NCBI GenBank assembly: GCA_003298465.1
Contig: QNGA01000001.1
Span: forward strand, 620,001-684,000
Source: a halophilic archaeon
Lineage (GTDB): Archaea > Halobacteriota > Halobacteria > Halobacteriales > Haladaptataceae
Direction: 5' to 3'
DNA length: 64,000 nucleotides
Under the pieces are notes generated by a model. It had not been told where the DNA came from. It saw nothing but the letters and a program-made list of their open reading frames with translations, and searched no databases. Position numbers and translations under genes: made by a program. Shown here piece by piece: positions 26,272 to 34,595 of the stretch (its first letter is position 1; each line of letters opens with the position of its first letter).

Positions 26272-26490
26272 CTAGAGCGCCTCGACCCACCCCGGAATCG
26301 ACGCCGTGCCCTCCTCGTCCTCCCAGCCGTGCCCGCGGAGGTACTCCTCCAGCGTCGCGAACTCGACGCTGGACGTCTCCTCCAGCGCGTCGCGGGCCAG
26401 TCCGCGAACGTCGAACTCCGCGTCGGACGCGAACAGGCTGTCGACGACCGCGCCGCCCTGATTTCCGGTCGCGCCCGCGACGAGGATCAG
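26272..26490 (-). pseudogene. Remnant of an NmrA-like NAD(P)-binding protein
   Basis: The 72-codon frame begins with LILVAGATGNQGGAVVDSLF, the Rossmann start of NmrA-like atypical short-chain dehydrogenases. It keeps DVRGLARD and then jumps to SVEFATLEEYLRGHGWEDEEG, which looks like the C-terminal end of the same kind of protein (usually close to 300 residues). The middle is missing. There is no ATG, GTG or TTG at the right place, and the first codons overlap the stop of the upstream aminotransferase. An internal deletion plus loss of the start is the simplest reading. Confidence 0.6.
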
Positions 26491-27602
26491 AGCAGGGTCA
26501 GCAGCTCGTCGACGTCGCCCTCGGCGTTGAAGACGTGGACGGACGCCCGCACTGCCCCCTCGGGATACGGCAGCGCACGGATCGTGACCCCCGCCTCGTC
26601 GGCGCGCTCGACGAACGACTCCGGGTCGTCGACCTCGAACGTCACCAGTCCGGACTCGTACTCGCGGGGACTCAGCAGGCGAGCGTCCCCGGCCGCGGCG
26701 ACGCCCTCCTTGAGCCGGTCCGTCAACCGCTCGATGCGACCCTCGATGGTATCGTAGCCGAGCTCTTCGACGACCTGGATGGCTTCCCGGAGGCCGGCGT
26801 ACGGCGCGGGCGAGACGGTCCCCACTTCGAGGCGGTGGGCGCCGGGTTCGTACGCGTACTCCTCGGCGTTGGGGTCCTCGACGCTCCGGTAGCCGACGTG
26901 TGCGGGTTCGAGGTGACGCTCCGCGCCCTCGGCCACGTGGAGGAATCCGGCACCGAACGGCCCGAGCAGCCACTTGTGGCCCGCGCCGGCGACGAAGTCC
27001 GCTCCCCAGTCGGTCACGTCGACCGCCATCTGGCCGGGGCACTGGACCGCGTCCACGAGCACGAGCGCGCCGGCGTCGTGTGCGACGTCGACCACGTCGG
27101 AGACCGGGAGCAGCGTCCCGTGCGTCCAGGTCAGGGAACTCAGACAGACGAGCTTCGCCCCCTCGACGGCCTCCCGCATCGCGTCGACGTCGAGGCGGCC
27201 GCCCTCGGTCTCGACCACCTCGACCTCGACACCCCGGCGCGCGAGGCGCTTCCACGGCAGGATGCCCGAGGAGTGTTCGAGGTCGGTGCGGACGACCGCG
27301 TCGCCCGGTTCCCAGTCGAGCGCGGCGGCGATGCGGTTGATGCCGTCGGTCGTGCTCTGGGTGAGCGCGATCTCCTCGGCGGTCGCGCCGAGGTGGTCCG
27401 CGACCGCCTCGCGCGTCCGGTCGAACGCGTCGAACGCCGCGGGGTACATCCCCTCGCCCGCGGGCGCGTCGTACTCGTGGTACTCCAGGCACGACTCGAC
27501 CGCGTCAACCACGCGCGTCGGACTCGGCCCGCTCGCGCCGGTGTTCATGTACGTCGTCCGCTCCAGCGCCGGGATGTCCGAACGGAGTTCTGTCGGCGTC
27601 AC
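26487..27602 (-). CDS. Class V aminotransferase (cysteine desulfurase-like fold)
   Basis: This PLP enzyme of about 371 residues has the class V pattern. It shows YMNTGASGPSPTRVVDA near the start, ALTQSTTDGINRIAAAL, LEHSSGILPW, VLVDAVQCPGQMAVDV with the PLP-contacting Asp, and the Schiff-base lysine in FVAGAGHKWLLGPFGAGFL. The catalytic cysteine loop of true cysteine desulfurases is not evident, so it may act on amino acids or kynurenine-type substrates. I chose the GTG at 27602 (TPTELRSDIPAL), with a second GTG at 27617 possible. It is divergent from the epimerase gene. Confidence 0.88.
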   Translation of the reverse strand: MTPTELRSDIPALERTTYMNTGASGPSPTRVVDAVESCLEYHEYDAPAGEGMYPAAFDAFDRTREAVADHLGATAEEIALTQSTTDGINRIAAALDWEPGDAVVRTDLEHSSGILPWKRLARRGVEVEVVETEGGRLDVDAMREAVEGAKLVCLSSLTWTHGTLLPVSDVVDVAHDAGALVLVDAVQCPGQMAVDVTDWGADFVAGAGHKWLLGPFGAGFLHVAEGAERHLEPAHVGYRSVEDPNAEEYAYEPGAHRLEVGTVSPAPYAGLREAIQVVEELGYDTIEGRIERLTDRLKEGVAAAGDARLLSPREYESGLVTFEVDDPESFVERADEAGVTIRALPYPEGAVRASVHVFNAEGDVDELLTLL

Positions 27603-27740
27603 GGTGGGACGGCTCACGTCGCCCCGACGTAATAGCTCCCCGATTGGCCGCGTCGGCCGTCCCCAGAGGCCGACGCCGCTCCGCGAGCGACGCGCGACGG
27701 TTTCAGGAGAACTATTGTCGGAGCGACCGTCGGCTCGGGT

Positions 27741-28124
27741 ATGCAGCTCGACCACGTCGGCGTCGCAACCGACGACGCCGCGGAACTGGCGGACCTGTAC
27801 GGCGACCTCTTCGACGCGCCGGTCGCCCACGAGGAGGAATTCGACGGCATGCGAGTCGTCTTCCTCGCGTTCGACGGGAGCTACTTCGAACTGCTCGAAC
27901 CGATGGCGGACGGGACGATCGCGCGGTATCTCGACCGGAACGGGCCCGGCGTCCACCACGTCGCGCTCCGTACCGAGGACATCGAGGGCGCGCTCGAAAC
28001 CGTGCGGGAACGCGGCGTCGAACTCGTCGACGACGAGCCCCGACCCGGCGCGTGGGGCCACGACGTGGCCTTCCTGCATCCGAAGTCCACGGGCGGCGTA
28101 CTCGTCGAGTTCGTGGAGCACTGA
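27741..28124 (+). CDS. mce: Methylmalonyl-CoA epimerase (VOC family)
   Basis: The epimerase converts (S)- to (R)-methylmalonyl-CoA for the mutase. The 127-residue protein is one VOC unit with two beta-alpha-beta modules. Metal-binding residues are visible in LDHVGVAT (first module), YFELLEP, PGVHHVALRTED (second module) and the closing LVEFVEH. The same pathway partner, the mutase large subunit, lies 2.5 kb upstream, separated by three loci on the other strand. The chosen ATG starts five residues before the metal-binding His motif. Confidence 0.93.
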   Translation: MQLDHVGVATDDAAELADLYGDLFDAPVAHEEEFDGMRVVFLAFDGSYFELLEPMADGTIARYLDRNGPGVHHVALRTEDIEGALETVRERGVELVDDEPRPGAWGHDVAFLHPKSTGGVLVEFVEH

Positions 28125-28179
28125 CGGTCGAGACGGCGGGTGAGAGAGAGCGCGGCGCGTCGACGCCGCGCGAGGACGT

Positions 28180-30093
28180 TCACTTGAAGCGGAACGTCTC
28201 GAGGTTCTTCGGCGCGAACGTGCGGATGTTGTGTTCGTGGTACAGCGACGAGGAGAGGTCCTGAGTCGAGGACTCGTCGCCGTGGACGCAGAGCACCTTC
28301 TCGGGGCGCGGATTCATCGTCTTCACGAAGTTCATCAGCCCTTGGCGGTCGGCGTGGCCGGAGAACCCGTCCACGGTCTCGACGTCCATGTTGAGCGAGA
28401 GCGTCTTCCCGCGGTTGCGACCGTTCAGCGGAATCTCGTCCCAGCCGTTCTGGATGCGGCGGCCGAGCGTCCCCTGGGCCTGGTACCCGACGAACACCAT
28501 CGTGTTGTCCGGGTCGCTGCCGAGATGTTCGAGCCAGGACATGATGGGGCCGCCGGTGACCATGCCGGACGTGGAGAGCACGATGCACTGGTCGCCGTCG
28601 GCGACGTCCTGGCGCTCCTCCTCGCCGCCGTCGATGTGGTTGAACTGGGGCGCGAGGAAGGGGTTCTCGTCCTCGTGGAAGATGCGGTCGCGGAGTTCGT
28701 CGCGCAGGTACTCGGGATACGTCGTGTGGATGGCCGTCGCCTCCCAGATCATCCCGTCCAGGTGGACCGGCATCGTCGGGATGTCGCCGCTGCGCATCGC
28801 CTCTTCGAGGACGAGCATCATCTCCTGGGACCGACCGACCGCGAACGACGGGATGACGACCTTGCCGCCCTCCTCGTACGTCTCGTTGATGACCTTCTTC
28901 AGGTGGCGCTCGCTGTCCTCCTGGTCGGTCTGGTAGTCGTTGCGACCGCCGTACGTGGATTCGAGGACGAGCGTCTCGACGCGCGGGAAGTCGTTGACCG
29001 CGCCGTTGAACAGTCGCGTGTCGGTGTAGTGGATGTCGCCGGAGAACGCGACGTTGTACAGGCCGTCGCCGATGTGGAAGTGCGAGACGGCGGAGCCGAG
29101 GATGTGGCCCGCGTTGTGGAACGTGAGCTTCACGTCCGGCGCGATGTCGGTCACGTCGCCGTACTCGAGCGGGATGGTGTGCTTGATGGCCTCCCGGACC
29201 ATCTCGCTGTCGTACGGCGGGGTGCGGCCCTCTTTCGCCGCGACGTCGAGGTAGTCCAGTTGCAGCAGTCCCATCAGGTCGCGGGTCGGCTCGGTCGTGT
29301 AGATGGGGCCGTCGTAGCCGTACTTGAACAGGAGGGGGATGAGCGCGCTGTGGTCGAGGTGGGCGTGTGTGAGCACGACGGCGTCGATGGTGCTCGGTCC
29401 CGCCCCGAGCGCCTCCTCGACCTGGAGGTACGGCACGTCGTCGGAGCCGGGTTTGTCACCGCAGTCGATGAGGATGCGGGTCTCGGGCGTCGAGAGGATG
29501 AAGCTCGCACGTCCGACCTCGCGACAGCAGCCGAGCGTCGTGATGCGAACCCACTCCTCGTCGCTCATCTCCTCGCGGTGTATCTGGCGACCCACCTTCT
29601 CGAGGATGGTCCGTCGCTCCTCGCGCTCCTGTTTCAGGAAGTTGCGCACGTTCGACACCGTCGACGACTCGATGGGCGGCGTGCGAACGACTTCGGGCGT
29701 CCAGCCGACCTGCTGGGTTATCTCGCGCAGCGTCGACCCGTGCTTCCCGATGACCATCCCGGGCTTCTCGGCCTCGACGACGACTTCGCCGGTGTCGGCG
29801 TGGAAGTCCAGGTCGGTCACGCCGGCCTCTTCCGGGACGACGTCCATGATCTCCTCCCGCGCGTCGTCGGGGCGCGAGAGCACGTCCGGGTCCGGACGCA
29901 CGGTGATGCGCTTGCGAAGCTGGCTCGCCAGTTTCCGGATGAGGTCGCCGTTGCGCGCGAACTTCTTCGGGTCGCGCGTGTAGACGACCAGTTCCGGTCC
30001 TTCGTACTTGACGTCCGACACTGAGATGTCGCTCGGTAACTCGCTCGTAATCTCTGCTTTGAGGTCCTCGAGTTGTTGTTCTACTTGGCTCAT
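28180..30093 (-). CDS. Beta-CASP ribonuclease aCPSF1/FttA, transcription termination factor
   Basis: FttA is the archaeal homologue of CPSF73; it cleaves nascent RNA and terminates transcription with Spt4/5. The 637-residue protein has two KH domains at the N-terminus (the second with GMVIGKHGSTLREI near residue 140). The metallo-beta-lactamase core carries THAHLDHSALIP and the closing FSGDIHYTD. The beta-CASP insertion and a C-terminal GFSGHADRQGL and HGDESS complete it. The layout matches aCPSF1. I placed the start at the ATG at 30093 because the KH family begins MSQVEQQLEDLKAEI. Spt5, its partner, is encoded at 18022. Confidence 0.95.
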   Translation of the reverse strand: MSQVEQQLEDLKAEITSELPSDISVSDVKYEGPELVVYTRDPKKFARNGDLIRKLASQLRKRITVRPDPDVLSRPDDAREEIMDVVPEEAGVTDLDFHADTGEVVVEAEKPGMVIGKHGSTLREITQQVGWTPEVVRTPPIESSTVSNVRNFLKQEREERRTILEKVGRQIHREEMSDEEWVRITTLGCCREVGRASFILSTPETRILIDCGDKPGSDDVPYLQVEEALGAGPSTIDAVVLTHAHLDHSALIPLLFKYGYDGPIYTTEPTRDLMGLLQLDYLDVAAKEGRTPPYDSEMVREAIKHTIPLEYGDVTDIAPDVKLTFHNAGHILGSAVSHFHIGDGLYNVAFSGDIHYTDTRLFNGAVNDFPRVETLVLESTYGGRNDYQTDQEDSERHLKKVINETYEEGGKVVIPSFAVGRSQEMMLVLEEAMRSGDIPTMPVHLDGMIWEATAIHTTYPEYLRDELRDRIFHEDENPFLAPQFNHIDGGEEERQDVADGDQCIVLSTSGMVTGGPIMSWLEHLGSDPDNTMVFVGYQAQGTLGRRIQNGWDEIPLNGRNRGKTLSLNMDVETVDGFSGHADRQGLMNFVKTMNPRPEKVLCVHGDESSTQDLSSSLYHEHNIRTFAPKNLETFRFK

Positions 30094-30252
30094 GGTGAGA
30101 AAGGTCCACTTCGTCCGTTCGGACAGCGTGTGCTGGAGGGTGTCGTCCGACGCCCATCGAGTCGTCGCAGCCAACGGTCGACCACCGCATCGTGCAACGG
30201 TCTATCACCGTGACCACTACGACTGACAATACAGCACAGCATAGATTGTCTC

Positions 30253-30324
30253 GGTTTTCCGCGGGATCGCGCGCGAAGCGCGTGGTGTCCTCCCCGGAAG
30301 TGTGTGGGGAGACGGAGGAAAACC
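30253..30324 (+). ncRNA. Possible structured RNA or 5'-UTR element (three nested stems)
   Basis: GGTTTTCC at 30253-30260 pairs perfectly with GGAAAACC at 30317-30324 and closes a 72-nt domain. Inside are two hairpins: CGCGC/GCGCG (30270-30274 with 30278-30282, loop GAA) and CTCCCC/GGGGAG (30290-30295 with 30306-30311, loop of 10 nt). The fold would form in RNA from either strand. On the minus strand it would lie in a long aCPSF1 leader; on the plus strand it lies before a TATA box. I recognise no known RNA family, and there is no H/ACA or tRNA signature. Confidence 0.35.
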
Positions 30325-30350
30325 CGCTTAGCAGAACGTAGACGGTGCGG

Positions 30351-30359
30351 TTATAAAAG
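30351..30359 (+). promoter_or_regulatory. TATA-like box for the gene at 30403
   Basis: TTATAAAAG lies about 30 nt before a GTG at 30385 and about 48 nt before the ATG at 30403. It therefore leaves open which is the real start. Confidence 0.55.
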
Positions 30360-30402
30360 CTTTCTCAAAATCCCTAAATCAACCGTGACCGTCGGTTCCC
30401 CC

Positions 30403-30906
30403 ATGCACCTCTCGCCCGACGCCGTCGCCGACGAGCGCGACTGGGTCCGCGACCGAACCGAGGTGGTGACGCTCATCAACCGCGTCCGCGCCGACCTCGG
30501 CGAGGCGTTCGCCGTCGACGTCGACGCCGTCACCGAGGCCGCGTATCGCGAGGAGGTCGACGCCGTCTTCGCCGACGGCGACCTCGCCGTCAACGTCGCG
30601 GCGCTGGTCGGCCTCCTCAGGGACCTGGACGTCGAGGACGACTACCCCGGCTTCGTCGTCGACGAACTCCTCGGCCGCGAACTCGCCGGGATGCTCGCCG
30701 GCAACCAGCCACTGCGCCTGCTCGGCGAGGCCACCTTCCACTACGCGGACGTGGGCCACCACCCCGACGCCGAGACCGCTCCGGACCGCGAGGCGGCGGA
30801 ACCGGCGGGCGTCGACGACCTGGAGGCCGCGCTGGCCGCGGGGTTCCAGACCCGACTGCCGGGGTGGGACTGGCGCGAGGCGGAGAGTCCGTTCTCGGTC
30901 GAGTAG
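30403..30906 (+). CDS. Conserved-looking haloarchaeal protein of unknown function
   Basis: The 167-residue acidic protein is mostly helical, with an N-terminal LSPDAVADERDWVRDRTEVVTLINRVRADLG, a central LAVNVAALVGLLRDLDVEDDYPGFVVDELLG, and RLLGEATFHYADVGHH. No motif that I recognise identifies a family. The tail is low in complexity and acidic. The start is uncertain: the ATG at 30403 or a GTG at 30385, the latter fitting the TATA-like box better as a leaderless start. It ends 40 nt from a convergent Nudix gene. Confidence 0.7.
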   Translation: MHLSPDAVADERDWVRDRTEVVTLINRVRADLGEAFAVDVDAVTEAAYREEVDAVFADGDLAVNVAALVGLLRDLDVEDDYPGFVVDELLGRELAGMLAGNQPLRLLGEATFHYADVGHHPDAETAPDREAAEPAGVDDLEAALAAGFQTRLPGWDWREAESPFSVE

Positions 30907-30946
30907 GCCGGTCACCGTCGCTCGGACCGGTCCCGACGCGGCGGAG

Positions 30947-31465
30947 TTAGTCCAGTATCGCGGCGTCTCGAAGCCTGAGTCGTCCTAACCGCCGAACGTC
31001 TATCGCCTCCGACCGGACCGACTCGACGGGCACGAACCGGGCGTCCGCGGCGTCGGAACCGTCCATCGCCTCGCCCTCGGTCGCGGCGCGGTCGACGCGG
31101 TAGTTTATCGAGCGACAGTTCGCCCGCGGACCTTCCGACAGGACCGTTCCGACGAGTTCCAGGTCGGCGGGGTCCGCGACGAGTCCCGTCTCCTCGGCGA
31201 GTTCGCGGGCGGCGGCCTCGCGTGCCGGTTCGTCGTACTCCGGATGGCCAGCCGGGAGGTCCCAGCGACCTGCGTCCCGGCCTCCGGCGCGCCGAATCAA
31301 CAGGACGCGGTCGTCCTCGCGGACCGTCACGCTCGTCGTCGGTACCGACTGTCGCCACCACGTACGGTCGCAGGACGGACAGTGGTCCCGGTCCCTCCCT
31401 TCGAACTCGACGGTCGCCAGTTCGCCACCGCAGTCGGGGCAGTAGTCCGGAGCGATTGCTATCAT
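30947..31465 (-). CDS. Nudix hydrolase with N-terminal zinc ribbon
   Basis: Nudix enzymes hydrolyse nucleoside diphosphate-linked compounds. The 172-residue protein starts with a zinc ribbon, CPDCGG and CPSCDR (about residues 9-32). The Nudix domain follows, with its box GHPEYDEPAREAAARELAEETGL, including the metal-binding REXXEE. Zinc-ribbon Nudix proteins include the NADH pyrophosphatases (NudC). The NudC-specific SQPWPFPxS motif is absent, so the substrate is open. The gene faces the 8-oxo-dGTPase-like Nudix gene across an 80-nt divergent region. Confidence 0.88.
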   Translation of the reverse strand: MIAIAPDYCPDCGGELATVEFEGRDRDHCPSCDRTWWRQSVPTTSVTVREDDRVLLIRRAGGRDAGRWDLPAGHPEYDEPAREAAARELAEETGLVADPADLELVGTVLSEGPRANCRSINYRVDRAATEGEAMDGSDAADARFVPVESVRSEAIDVRRLGRLRLRDAAILD

Positions 31466-31545
31466 CGAGTTCGACCGCGCACCGCGTCCCCATCAATTCC
31501 GGGTAATCCGACAAGTCTATTCGGCAAGGGTTCGAGCGAGCGACC

Positions 31546-32007
31546 GTGCAACACGCGACGCTCTGTTACCCCATCGAGGACGAACGCGTCCTGCTCATCC
31601 GCAAGAAGCGCGGTCTCGGTGACGGGAAGTACGTGGGTCCCGGCGGCAAGCTGGAGGCGGGCGAGACGCCCCGCGAGTGCGTCGTCCGGGAGGTCGAGGA
31701 GGAGGTGGGCGTGACGGTCCGGGACCCGGAGAAGGTCGGCGAGTTCCGGTTCGTCTTCGGCGACGACCCCCGGATGTACGTTCACGTCTTCCGCACGTAC
31801 GACTTCGAGGGGACGCCGACGGAGACGCCGGAGGCGGACCCCGAGTGGTTCGCGTTCGACGACGTTCCGTACGACGAGATGTGGGACGACGACCGACTCT
31901 GGCTCCCGCACCTGTTCGAGGGCGAGACGTTCGAGGGGACGTTTCGCTTCGACGCCGACGGCGAGGAGATGGTCGACCACGAACTGACGTTCGGCGTGGC
32001 GCTCTGA
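31546..32007 (+). CDS. Nudix hydrolase, MTH1/8-oxo-dGTP diphosphatase-like
   Basis: The 153-residue protein opens with ATLCYPIEDERVLLIRKKRGLGDGKYVGPGGK. The Nudix box GGKLEAGETPRECVVREVEEEVG follows, then FRFVFGDDPRMYVHVF, the layout of MTH1-type enzymes that remove oxidised purine triphosphates. A tryptophan-rich substrate region (PEWFAFDDVPYDEMWDDDRLWLP) is also like that group. Specificity is inferred, not shown. The start is a GTG at 31546, the first start before the conserved strand. It is 99 nt before proS. Confidence 0.9.
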   Translation: MQHATLCYPIEDERVLLIRKKRGLGDGKYVGPGGKLEAGETPRECVVREVEEEVGVTVRDPEKVGEFRFVFGDDPRMYVHVFRTYDFEGTPTETPEADPEWFAFDDVPYDEMWDDDRLWLPHLFEGETFEGTFRFDADGEEMVDHELTFGVAL

Positions 32008-32106
32008 CGCGACGACCGTTCGTCGCCGGCCCTCGCGCGTGTTCCAGCGCCGTCCCGTCAGCGTCGAACACGGCGGGTTTATTATTCTCGTGACTGACCA
32101 TCGAGT

Positions 32107-33564
32107 ATGAGCGACGACGAACAGGAACTCGGGATAACCGAGCGAAAGGAGTACAGTCCCGGCGAGTGGTACGCCGAAGTGGTGAAGAAAGCGGAACTCG
32201 CCGACTACGCGCCGATGGGCGGGTTCATCGTCACTCGACCCCGGGGGTACGCGCTGTGGGAGGGCCTCCAGGACCACCTCGACTCGTGGTTCAAGGACAC
32301 CGGATCGCAGAACGCCTACTTCCCGGCGCTCATCCCCGAGAGCTACCTCGAACGCGAGAGCGACATCGTCGAGGGGTTCGACCCCGAGGTGGCGTGGGTC
32401 ACCCACGGCGGCCACGACGAACTCGACGAGCGACTCGCCTTCCGACCCACGAGCGAGAGCATCATCACGCCGTTCATGAGCAAGTGGGTCCGCAGCCACC
32501 GCGACCTGCCCATGCGGTTGAACCAGTGGTGTAGCGTCGTCCGCTGGGAGGCGACGGAGACGAAGCCGTTCTTCCGGACGAAGGAGTTCCTCTGGCAGGA
32601 GGGCCACACCGCGCACGAGACCGAAGAAGAGGCGTGGGACGAGACGATGACACGCCTCGGCCAGTACGAGCGCGTCATGGAGGAGGTGCTCGCGGTGCCG
32701 GTCATGCGCGGGCGCAAGCCGGCGCACGACAAGTTCCCCGGCGCGCACACGACGACGACGGTGGAGGCGCTGATGCCCGACGGCAAGTCCGTCCAGAGCG
32801 CGACGAGCCACTACCTCGGCCAGGGGTTCGCGGAGGCGTACGACCTCGTCTTCACCGACGAGAACGAGGACGAGCGGGTCGCCCACACGACCTCGTGGGG
32901 GCTGTCGTGGCGCGCGCTCGGCGCGCTCATCATGACCCACAGCGACGACCAGGGGTTCGTCTGTCCGCCCACCATCGCGCCCGAACAGGTCGTCGTCGTC
33001 CCCATCTGGAACGAGGAGAACCGGGAGGAGGTGCTGTCGTACGCAGAGGGCGTCGCGGACGACCTGGAGGAGGCCGGCATCCGCGTCGAACTCGACGACC
33101 GCGACGAGCGCAACCCCGGGTTCAAGTTCAACGAGTGGGAGCTCAAGGGCGTCCCCGTGCGGTTCGAGATCGGACCGAACGAGGTCGAGGACGACGAGAT
33201 CACCGTCGTCCACCGTCCCGACGGCGAGAGCGTCACCGAGGAGCGCGTCGACGTCGTCGAGACCACCCGCGACCACTTCGACGCCGTCTTCGACAAGTTG
33301 TACGAGGCCGCGGAGGAGAACTTGGAGGAGAACGTCCGCGAAGCCTACGAGGTTTCCCAGATTCTCGGCACCATCGGCCAGCACGGCGGCTACGTCAAGA
33401 CGCCGTGGTGCGGTGACGAGGCCTGCGAGACGGTCGTCAAGGACGAGATCGCCGCCGAAATCGTGATGCTCCCGCTGGACCGCGACGAGGAACCCATCGG
33501 CGAGGAGTGTGCGGTCTGTGGCGACGCGGCGGAAGAGACCGCCTACTTCGCGAAGTCGTACTGA
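32107..33564 (+). CDS. proS: Prolyl-tRNA synthetase (archaeal/eukaryotic type)
   Basis: ProRS charges tRNA-Pro. The 485-residue class II enzyme has motif 1 around GGFIVTRPRGYALWEGLQDHLD, motif 2 with FRTKEFLWQEGHT, and motif 3 as GLSWRALGALIMTHSDDQG. It also has the anticodon-binding domain (VVVPIWNEENREEVLSYAEG onward) and the archaeal-type C-terminal zinc-binding region with CGDEAC and CAVCGD, ending in a conserved Tyr (KSY). Length and layout match haloarchaeal ProRS. The ATG at 32107 lies after a short TATA-like tttattattctc. Confidence 0.97.
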   Translation: MSDDEQELGITERKEYSPGEWYAEVVKKAELADYAPMGGFIVTRPRGYALWEGLQDHLDSWFKDTGSQNAYFPALIPESYLERESDIVEGFDPEVAWVTHGGHDELDERLAFRPTSESIITPFMSKWVRSHRDLPMRLNQWCSVVRWEATETKPFFRTKEFLWQEGHTAHETEEEAWDETMTRLGQYERVMEEVLAVPVMRGRKPAHDKFPGAHTTTTVEALMPDGKSVQSATSHYLGQGFAEAYDLVFTDENEDERVAHTTSWGLSWRALGALIMTHSDDQGFVCPPTIAPEQVVVVPIWNEENREEVLSYAEGVADDLEEAGIRVELDDRDERNPGFKFNEWELKGVPVRFEIGPNEVEDDEITVVHRPDGESVTEERVDVVETTRDHFDAVFDKLYEAAEENLEENVREAYEVSQILGTIGQHGGYVKTPWCGDEACETVVKDEIAAEIVMLPLDRDEEPIGEECAVCGDAAEETAYFAKSY

Positions 33565-33887
33565 GTCGGCGACCGCTCTTTTCGCGACGGTGCGTTTCTC
33601 GCGGTCGGGTTCTCGCTGGCCCGTACGGTCCATCCCCGTACGAGCCCGTACACCGAGACCCGGAACGTCGTTCTGTCGACCTTCCGACCGTACGAACCGT
33701 AGCGTCCAGAAGCCGGAATCTCGGCGTTGCAGGAACCGGCGTCCGCGGCTTCGAGCGTACGAACGAGGACTCGTGGCCGGGGAGTTCCGCCTGCGTGCAA
33801 GCGAACCGGCGGCATCGTCGGCGGCAGAGCTTATCAAAAACTGAAATGTTAGAAACGTTTTAGAAACGTGGGTGAGGGAAGGGATAC
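33565..33887. other. Intergenic, about 320 nt, with CGTAC-rich stretch and operator-like repeats
   Basis: A T-run (ctctttt) follows proS and could end transcription. CGTAC occurs five times between about 33625 and 33765, without regular spacing. Near the end lies a tandem TTAGAAACGT. No gene was recognised. Confidence 0.5.
33849..33869 (+). promoter_or_regulatory. Tandem operator-like repeat before the Lrp gene
   Basis: TTAGAAACGT occurs at 33849-33858 and again at 33860-33869, an 11-nt period that places both copies on the same DNA face. A palindrome AAACGTTT spans the junction. It lies 19 nt before the ATG, where a bound regulator would block initiation; autoregulation by the Lrp protein is the obvious hypothesis. 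Confidence 0.5.
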
Positions 33888-34388
33888 ATGGCCGAAGTCA
33901 ATCTCGACGAGAAGGATTTCGATATTCTCCGCTGGCTGGACAGGGACGGCGACATCGACGTCGACGAAGTGAGCGAGGAACTCGGCATCAGCACCTCGAC
34001 GGTGTACTATCGCCTCGACAAGTACCGAAAGCAGGGCATCGTCTCGGGCACCGTCTCGAAACTGGACGCCGACGAACTCGGCCTCGAACTGACGGCCATC
34101 ACCGAGATACGGTGCGATTACGAGTCCGAGTACGACGAACTCGGCGAGCGACTCTGCGACGTGTCGGGCGTGCGGACGGTGTACTTCGTGCTCGGTGAGC
34201 AGTCGTTCACCCTCGTCTCGCACCTCCGCGACCACGACCACCTCCAGGAGTACGTCAACCGCATCGTCGACATCGAGGGCGTCGACCACTCCTCGACGCG
34301 GGTGGTGCTGGAGACGTTCAAAGACGAGGAGCGCTTGCTCGTCAACTACGACGAAAACGACCTGGAAGCGCTCATCGAACGCGCGTAA
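33888..34388 (+). CDS. Lrp/AsnC-family transcriptional regulator next to gltB
   Basis: The 166-residue protein has an N-terminal winged HTH (LDEKDFDILRWLDRDGDIDVDEVSEELGISTSTVYYRLDKYRKQGIV, region about 6-52). A RAM-type effector domain follows (ELTAITEIRCDYESEYDELGERLCDVSGVRTVYFVLGEQSF...). Its position 207 nt upstream of glutamate synthase suggests that it senses glutamine or another nitrogen signal and controls gltB. That is inference from context. The gene has tandem operator-like repeats just before its ATG. Confidence 0.92.
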   Translation: MAEVNLDEKDFDILRWLDRDGDIDVDEVSEELGISTSTVYYRLDKYRKQGIVSGTVSKLDADELGLELTAITEIRCDYESEYDELGERLCDVSGVRTVYFVLGEQSFTLVSHLRDHDHLQEYVNRIVDIEGVDHSSTRVVLETFKDEERLLVNYDENDLEALIERA

Positions 34389-34451
34389 CCGCCACGACTC
34401 CTCGGTGACCGTCCGTCTTCTGACTTCGAACAGAAGGAAACGAACACTGCA

Positions 34452-34481
34452 TTTTATCCCTAACTACTTCTGTAGATAAAA
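34452..34481 (+). promoter_or_regulatory. Inverted repeat upstream of gltB
   Basis: TTTTATC (34452-34458) and GATAAAA (34475-34481) form a perfect 7-bp inverted repeat with a 16-nt spacer. It lies in an AT-rich stretch between the Lrp gene and gltB. A TATA-like ACTATATAAGGG follows at 34511-34522 and a weaker TTGTATCGG at about 34569-34577, 24 nt before the gltB ATG. The repeat could be an Lrp target. Confidence 0.4.
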
Positions 34482-34595
34482 GATTCCTACCATACTACCG
34501 CTGTCCGTCCACTATATAAGGGAGTATATTTGACAATAACATACCCTTGGTCCTTCAGGAGTAGCCTCTTGTATCGGTTCGCCATCCGTCCGCAC

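Larger units (their letters stand above)
30094..30402. other. Divergent intergenic region, about 310 nt, with a predicted folded element
   Basis: It separates aCPSF1 (minus) from the unknown gene at 30403 (plus). It contains the three-way-junction-like sequence at 30253-30324 and a strong TATA-like TTATAAAAG at 30351-30359 for the plus-strand gene. No further open frame with a recognisable product was seen. Confidence 0.6.

Noticed and set aside
26487..27602. Class V aminotransferase as cysteine desulfurase of Fe-S assembly
   Set aside because: The catalytic-cysteine loop is not visible and no suf/isc partner lies nearby.
28231..30024. 597-codon plus-strand frame opposite aCPSF1
   Set aside because: Shadow of the beta-CASP nuclease gene.
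33625..33765. Five CGTAC occurrences as a possible repeat array
   Set aside because: Spacing is irregular and the motif is short; likely chance in this composition.
31462..33837. 791-codon minus-strand frame opposite proS and the Nudix gene
   Set aside because: Shadow of ProRS; no motif of its own.
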